Positions 1 to 14,264 of a stretch of DNA of 14,264 nucleotides are shown in pieces (position 1 is the first letter of the stretch; every line of letters begins with the position of its first letter). A program made the position numbers and the translations under genes. Source of the stretch: Leptospira adleri. Lineage in GTDB: Bacteria; Spirochaetota; Leptospiria; Leptospirales; Leptospiraceae. The DNA lies in assembly GCF_002811985.1 (NCBI RefSeq), contig NZ_NPDU01000097.1:1-14264 (forward strand), in the 5' to 3' direction. The notes below the pieces were generated by a model. The model ran no database searches. It saw only the letters and a program-made list of their open reading frames with translations, and was not told the origin of the DNA.

Positions 1-9
1 ACCCCTAAA

Positions 10-24
10 TGTGGGAACTCATAC
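10..24 (+). repeat. Dispersed 15-mer TGTGGGAACTCNNAC, copy 1
   Basis: The sequence reads TGTGGGAACTCATAC. It matches copies at 84-98 (same strand) and 8131-8145 (opposite strand) at every position except bases 12 and 13. I associate this motif with many intergenic copies in Leptospira genomes; that is memory, not a search. All three copies here lie outside genes. Confidence 0.6.
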
Positions 25-83
25 GCCTGTTTCGATTGAAAAAGCGGATTCAAAACCGGGTGAAACGCAAATGGAAAGCAAAT

Positions 84-98
84 TGTGGGAACTCACAC
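84..98 (+). repeat. Dispersed 15-mer TGTGGGAACTCNNAC, copy 2
   Basis: The sequence reads TGTGGGAACTCACAC, in the same orientation as copy 1 and 74 bases downstream of it. The GTG inside it opens a spurious short reading frame (85-273). Such repeat-initiated small frames are a likely source of dubious hypothetical genes in this genus. Confidence 0.6.
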
Positions 99-381
99 AA
101 AGCTCGAATTTCGTAAAAACGGCGCTCGTGATCGTTGGCCTCTTATCAAAGGATTGGCAACAATTCTAAGAAATAAACGAGCCGCTTATGATTTAAAATT
201 TTCCGCGAATAAATCGAATTCTATAAATTTAAAAAGAATTCAACCGTTTGCCAGAAACACGCTAAAAAGTTAGTGGAAGAGATTGTTCTACGCCCAATGA
301 AATAAGAAAATCTACCAAAGACAAAACGTTTTGCGACCGTCAAAAAAGAAAAATTATAATTCCATACAAATTCAATAAACC

Positions 382-2641
<2,260 letters not shown>

Positions 2642-2673
2642 ACTTGCTTAAAAAAGTGGTTTGCACTACATAG

Positions 2674-2690
2674 ACACAAGATTTTTGTGT
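2674..2690 (+). promoter_or_regulatory. Dyad ACACAA-N5-TTGTGT upstream of etfB
   Basis: A perfect 6-bp inverted repeat with a 5-base centre (GATTT) sits 35 bases upstream of the etfB start codon. It lies between weak -10-like bases (TACATA at 2667-2672, 17 bases after TTGCTT at 2644-2649) and the Shine-Dalgarno sequence. It could be an operator for a dimeric repressor of acyl-CoA oxidation genes or only a chance AT-rich dyad. It has no G/C-rich stem or adjoining T-run, so a terminator is unlikely. Confidence 0.3.
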
Positions 2691-2723
2691 TAACAGCACT
2701 AATTTTTTTTGGAGTACCCATTT

Positions 2724-3486
<763 letters not shown>

Positions 3487-3497
3487 GGAGAACACCC

Positions 3498-4473
<976 letters not shown>

Positions 4474-4479
4474 ATTCGA

Positions 4480-4519
4480 AACTCATAAATGCCTTCCTAT
4501 GGGGCGGCATTTATGAGTT
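4480..4519 (+). terminator. Strong hairpin, probable terminator of etfBA
   Basis: The arms AACTCATAAATGCC (4480-4493) and GGCATTTATGAGTT (4506-4519) are perfectly complementary over 14 bp with a 12-base loop. The T-run TTTTT at 4529-4533 is 9 bases beyond the stem rather than directly after it. A second ATGAGTT at 4524-4530 repeats the end of the right arm and could pair with the left arm instead, moving the base of the stem next to the T-run. Its position 22 bases past the etfA stop fits a transcription terminator or a 3'-end-stabilising structure. Confidence 0.65.
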
Positions 4520-4534
4520 GAGCATGAGTTTTTA

Positions 4535-4562
4535 TTCAAAAAAGTACTTGGATAATCAACCT
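4535..4562 (+). repeat. 28-bp direct repeat, copy 2
   Basis: This is an exact copy of 4437-4464, including the etfA-derived stop codon, lying just upstream of the LolA gene. It brings a GATAAT hexamer (4551-4556) close to that gene, which resembles a -10 box, but no matching -35 is evident 17 bases upstream. Confidence 0.9.
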
Positions 4563-4564
4563 TT

Positions 4565-5175
<611 letters not shown>

Positions 5176-5179
5176 TCTT

Positions 5180-7977
<2,798 letters not shown>

Positions 7978-8130
7978 AGATCGCGAAATTCCCTTTGACA
8001 TTCTCGCAAACAAGCCCTGACTCTTTTTTCGATTCACCCTAAGAGAGCGACGAATTCCGTGCTTGGTCAGAATCTAATTGCCACATCTAAAAAAAGAATT
8101 TTGGAATGAGAAAGACTCACTGGTAGTTTT

Positions 8131-8145
8131 GTAGGAGTTCCCACA
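8131..8145 (-). repeat. Dispersed 15-mer TGTGGGAACTCNNAC, copy 3
   Basis: On the minus strand it reads TGTGGGAACTCCTAC, identical to the other two copies apart from the two variable positions. It lies in the largest spacer of the window, 154 bases after trpS. Confidence 0.6.
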
Positions 8146-8169
8146 GCGGAAGGAAGAAAAACTTTTTGC

Positions 8170-8198
8170 TTGCAAACGTAAGATTTTTCTGATATAGC
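8170..8198 (+). promoter_or_regulatory. Possible sigma-70-type promoter upstream of comEC
   Basis: TTGCAA (8170-8175) and TATAGC (8193-8198) are separated by 17 bases; each matches four of six consensus positions. It points toward comEC and would give a leader of roughly 250 bases containing the GC-rich hairpin. The pair was found by eye in a moderately AT-rich spacer and may be chance. Confidence 0.3.
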
Positions 8199-8228
8199 AA
8201 AGTCTCCCGAGTTTTCCCACGAACCCGC

Positions 8229-8254
8229 CTCCACCGCCCAAATTCAGGGTGGGG
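8229..8254 (+). repeat. GC-rich inverted repeat in the trpS-comEC spacer
   Basis: CTCCACC (8229-8235) pairs with GGTGGGG (8248-8254) through six Watson-Crick pairs and one G-T pair, with a 12-base loop. It is markedly G/C-rich for this spacer and is not followed by a T-run, so it is not a standard terminator. Its closeness to a 15-mer and to GAGTTTTCCCAC suggests that it may be part of a larger dispersed intergenic repeat. Confidence 0.4.
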
Positions 8255-8454
8255 CTCGCAACTTTTACGGCAAAATGTCGGAACTACGACGGGTTCTTTT
8301 TAAAAATTCAGTTCATCTCTGGAAATCCAATTCAAGTTCGTTTGTCGCGAGTCCAAAAGTATAAAAATCCAATCCGTTTCGATCAATTTCCAATCTTGGA
8401 AATTGATCTTTATAAAACCGCTCCGTCCGGACAAATCCCGGAACCGTTTAGGGT

Positions 8455-10407
<1,953 letters not shown>

Positions 10408-11274
10408 AATCAAAAAATTTCTGGAATCCAAGTCTTCCGCCCCGCTCAAAAAATGGGGACAGAATTTTCTCATCGATCCGAATGCGATCAAGATCATTCT
10501 CTCAGGTTTGAGCGAAGATCTTCTTTCGTCCGTCGATCGTATTTTGGAAATCGGCCCCGGCTTAGGAGCGATCTCTCACGGACTTTTAGACTTTCACAAA
10601 CCGGTGACTCTTTTCGAAATCGATCCGGTTTACGCGTCTTGGTTGCGGGAATATCTTCCCGAGTTCGAGCTCAGAGAAGGAGACGCGCTCGACTTTCTTT
10701 CCGAATACGGAAATCAAAACGTTTATCTTTTCGGAAATCTTCCGTATTACATTTCTTCCGAACTCACGTTGAGCGCCGTTAAAAATTTAAAAGGCCTGGT
10801 CGGCGCGACCTTTCTCGTTCAAAAGGAATTTGCAAAAAGAATTTCAAACGAACCCTCGTCGATTCGGTTTTACTTATCCGCGTACGGAGACTGGAAACTC
10901 AAAAAAGACATCAGGGCCGGAGCATTCTATCCTAGACCGAACGTCGACTCTTCCGTTTTAGAATACAGAGCCAAACCGGTGTTTGGCGACGAGTTCGGAT
11001 TTATCGCACTGGAATGTCTTTGCAGAATGGCGTTCTGGGGAAAACGTAAAAAACTGACGTCGTCTTTTCGGGACGCGCCGATCACTTCTCTTCCACTCGA
11101 AGTGCAATCATCAAAGAATTTTTCGGAAGAATTTTTCCGTACGGAATGTTTTATCGCTTTAGAAAACGCAAAGATCGACACGGACAAAAGACCGGAAGAA
11201 TTAAGGCCGAAGGACTTTCACGAGGCCGCAAGATCGCTCTCAAGCTCGGTGAAAAAAATGTTAAACTAAAGTTT

Positions 11275-12795
<1,521 letters not shown>

Positions 12796-12847
12796 TAACC
12801 GATTTCCAAAATCCAATCGGGCCGGCAAAACGTCGACCCAAGGTAGA

Positions 12848-12874
12848 ATTATGACTCTTTAGAGATTTGTCAAT
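12848..12874 (-). promoter_or_regulatory. Possible promoter for the HDOD gene
   Basis: On the minus strand a consensus TTGACA (12869-12874) is followed after 15 bases by CATAAT (12848-12853), which matches five of six -10 positions. The spacer is two bases shorter than ideal. Transcription would start about 45 bases before the ATG at 12795, consistent with that start. The gene may also be read from the upstream ABC transporter genes, which end 92 bases earlier. Confidence 0.45.
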
Positions 12875-12887
12875 CGGTACTTTTAGG

Positions 12888-13712
12888 TCAAAGTTCTTTC
12901 CTGTCCAGAACAACTTTTCCCAAACCTAAAGAGAGAAAAATCCAAGCCCCGATCTGTACCAAGGAATATTCCCCGTAGTAGTGAACCTGGGAAAGGCTCT
13001 TTGCAAGAAGAGAACTCGAAAAGAAAAAGATCGTCCCTTCTTGAGGCAGAATCCAATAGATCACTTCCAGAATTTGTTTCTTCAGATCGGTCGTTTGGAC
13101 CAAACTCGCTGCCGCCTGTTCGTAGATAAAAAGATCCAGAAACGTGGAGAAAATCAAAACCGCCAGGCCTCCGAAAAAAGCGGCGTTCTTGCCAAAAGAT
13201 AAAACGAGTAAGAATCCGAAGACGATCAAAAAGTAAAAAACGGGAAACATCGTAATACAGGCTTTCAAAAGATCCCAGGAAAAAAATCCTCCGGATAACT
13301 GCTGTTTTGCGAGATAAGTCCCGATCAAAAAAACCGCATTCGCCAAAATCAGAAAAAAGACTCCGAAGGATTTTCCGAAAAGATACGTTAAGGAGGAAAC
13401 GGGTCTGGAAAGAATCGGGAGATAGGTTTTATTTTCCAATTCTTCCCCCAAAAGAGAAACGGGAAGGAACAAGGCCAGGACCGTATTCCAAAAAGCGAAA
13501 AAAAGAAATACGATGTAAATCTGAAAATTCGGATTTCCGGATTGATCCGCTCCGCCGACTTGAATATCGCAACTGAAATTAAAAAATAAAAAAAGAGCAG
13601 ATATTATAAAAATGAAATATACGATTCTTTTTCTAAGAGTTTCCCTCAGCGCGAGTAACGCGATTGAAAAAACTTTAGGAATCTGATCTTGGATCCAGGA
13701 AAGATTATTCAT
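12888..13712 (-). CDS. ABC-2 type transporter permease
   Basis: This is a 274-residue inner-membrane protein from the ATG at 13712, with about six predicted helices. The first follows a basic LRETLRKRIVYF stretch, the usual entry of ABC-2 permeases. A long hydrophobic run (FQIYIVFLFFAFWNTVLALFLP) leads into GEELENKTYLPILSRPVSSLTYLFGKSFG, the conserved cytoplasmic loop of this family (E, T, P and R-P residues) that contacts the ATPase. Further helices cover the second half, with a soluble segment (LVQTTDLKKQILEVIYWILPQEG) before the last helix. The start was chosen because AGGAG lies just upstream and because the ATG overlaps the ATPase stop by eight bases; an in-frame ATG at 13769 would sit well inside the ATPase gene. 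It pairs with the adjacent ATPase as an exporter. The substrate cannot be told from the sequence. Confidence 0.9.
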   Translation of the reverse strand: MNNLSWIQDQIPKVFSIALLALRETLRKRIVYFIFIISALFLFFNFSCDIQVGGADQSGNPNFQIYIVFLFFAFWNTVLALFLPVSLLGEELENKTYLPILSRPVSSLTYLFGKSFGVFFLILANAVFLIGTYLAKQQLSGGFFSWDLLKACITMFPVFYFLIVFGFLLVLSFGKNAAFFGGLAVLIFSTFLDLFIYEQAAASLVQTTDLKKQILEVIYWILPQEGTIFFFSSSLLAKSLSQVHYYGEYSLVQIGAWIFLSLGLGKVVLDRKEL

Positions 13713-14264
13713 GATGTTCTCCTGTGACTCTGAGGAAAACTTCCTCCAAGGATTCGGTGATTCTTTCATACTTTAGAATGTTGGCTCCGAGCGCGACGAG
13801 TTCCGCAGGGATTTTTCTAAGATCGATTTCGTTCGTGGGAAGAAACTCGATTTGATTCTCCATTATCTTTTGTTCCGTGGAAATTTTGCGGATATAAGAA
13901 TCCAATTCTTGAGAAACGGATTCCACTTTTAGGAGAATTCGATTCTTCCCTTCCTTCAAGGACTCCAGAGGCCCGATCGCTGCGAGAGATCCGAGGTTGA
14001 GAATTCCGATCTCGTGACAGACCTTTTCGACTTCCAAAAGTCTATGAGAATTTAATAATACGGTTGTGCCCTTGGTTTTGTTTTCTTCCACGAGAGTTTC
14101 ACGGAAATCGATATAACCTTTAGGATCGAGTCCCGAGCCGGGTTCGTCCAAAATTAGAAGTTCGGGATCTCCGATCAAAGCGGACGCAAGACCGAGCCTT
14201 TGTAACATTCCTTTGGAGTAGCCTGCCACTTTTTTGGAGGCCGCGTCCGCTATTCCGGTTTTTT
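13705..14264 (-). CDS. ABC transporter ATP-binding protein (5' end beyond window)
   Basis: This is the C-terminal part of an ABC-2-type exporter ATPase. The frame stays open to the window edge (KTGIADAASKKVAGYSKGM at the edge), so the gene continues beyond 14264 and its Walker A lies outside. A GTG at 14229 is an internal codon, not the start. Visible elements in order are the signature YSKGMLQRLGLA (YSKGM in place of LSGGQ, common in this subfamily), Walker B LLILDEP, D-loop GSGLDP and the H-loop His in LNSHRL. The next about 95 residues form the usual C-terminal extension ending in ITESLEEVFLRVTG, a standard finish for NatA/CcmA-like ATPases. The stop overlaps the permease start, so the two are translationally coupled and form one exporter. 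Confidence 0.94.
   Translation of the reverse strand, partial: KTGIADAASKKVAGYSKGMLQRLGLASALIGDPELLILDEPGSGLDPKGYIDFRETLVEENKTKGTTVLLNSHRLLEVEKVCHEIGILNLGSLAAIGPLESLKEGKNRILLKVESVSQELDSYIRKISTEQKIMENQIEFLPTNEIDLRKIPAELVALGANILKYERITESLEEVFLRVTGEHHE

Larger units (their letters stand above)
1..381. other. Intergenic region with two Leptospira-type 15-mers
   Basis: No credible gene is visible in this stretch downstream of the minus-strand O-methyltransferase. A 62-codon open frame (85-273) starts with a GTG lying inside the second repeat copy, has no Shine-Dalgarno sequence and a lysine/arginine/asparagine-rich composition typical of translated AT-rich spacer, so it is not called. The stretch holds two same-strand copies of TGTGGGAACTCNNAC (10-24 and 84-98) and a perfect 12-bp palindrome CAAAACGTTTTG at 322-333. 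The palindrome lies about 50 bases past the stop of the O-methyltransferase but has no T-run suited to a minus-strand terminator, so no terminator is called. Confidence 0.6.
7978..8454. other. 477-base intergenic region between trpS and comEC
   Basis: No convincing gene is present. It contains the third copy of the 15-mer (reverse orientation, 8131-8145), a possible promoter at 8170-8198 and a GC-rich hairpin at 8229-8254. The related string GAGTTTTCCCAC (8210-8221) precedes the hairpin. A 90-codon frame (8249-8521) begins inside the hairpin, overlaps the comEC start and looks like translated spacer, so it is not called. No clear intrinsic terminator for trpS is seen; the GCGA...TCGC pairing just after its stop is too weak to call. 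Confidence 0.55.

Noticed and set aside
85..273. 62-codon open frame starting with GTG
   Set aside because: The start lies inside a dispersed repeat copy, there is no Shine-Dalgarno sequence, and the composition is that of translated spacer.
322..333. CAAAACGTTTTG palindrome as a terminator for the O-methyltransferase
   Set aside because: The stem is weak and there is no T-run on the minus strand directly after it; kept only as a note in the spacer.
7979..8006. Possible trpS terminator pairing GCGA with TCGC
   Set aside because: Only four base pairs with a long loop and no adjacent T-run.
7995..8023. TTGACA as a promoter -35 after trpS
   Set aside because: No acceptable -10 hexamer occurs 15-19 bases downstream.

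Overview
The window looks like chromosomal DNA from a spirochaete of the genus Leptospira, probably the pathogenic clade. The O-methyltransferase at 382-1077 closely resembles, from memory, the structurally characterised Leptospira interrogans enzyme. A 15-base element, TGTGGGAACTCNNAC, that I associate with Leptospira intergenic DNA occurs three times, only between genes. Start codons include TTG and GTG. No species call is attempted, and the genus call rests on recognition rather than a search.

Layout. (1) 1-381 is an intergenic stretch with two copies of the 15-mer. (2) 382-2258, minus strand: an acyl-CoA dehydrogenase followed, with overlapping stop and start codons, by a SAM-dependent O-methyltransferase. 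(3) 2339-4457, plus strand and divergent from (2): a small three-helix membrane protein, then etfB and etfA. ETF is the usual electron acceptor of acyl-CoA dehydrogenases, so (2) and (3) together form a fatty-acid or branched-chain acyl-CoA oxidation neighbourhood. (4) 4465-4590: a strong hairpin, a 28-bp copy of the etfA 3' end, and a second hairpin that contains the candidate start codon of the next gene. (5) 4582-7977: a tight plus-strand operon of a LolA-like periplasmic lipoprotein carrier, a 610-residue conserved protein of unknown function, and trpS. (6) 7978-8454: about 480 bases without a convincing gene, holding the third 15-mer and a GC-rich hairpin. (7) 8455-11269: a ComEC/Rec2-type membrane protein overlapping rsmA (ksgA). 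(8) 11275-14264, minus strand and converging on rsmA with a 5-base gap: an ABC-2 exporter ATPase (cut by the window edge), its permease, and a protein joining a GHKL-type ATPase-like domain to an HDOD domain.

Most of the window is ordinary core genome. I see no CRISPR array, phage, transposase, rRNA, tRNA or defence system. The points most worth a second look are the duplicated etfA tail around a hairpin, the unusual leader of the LolA gene, the 610-residue unknown translationally coupled to trpS, the reduced ComEC, and the GHKL-HDOD fusion.
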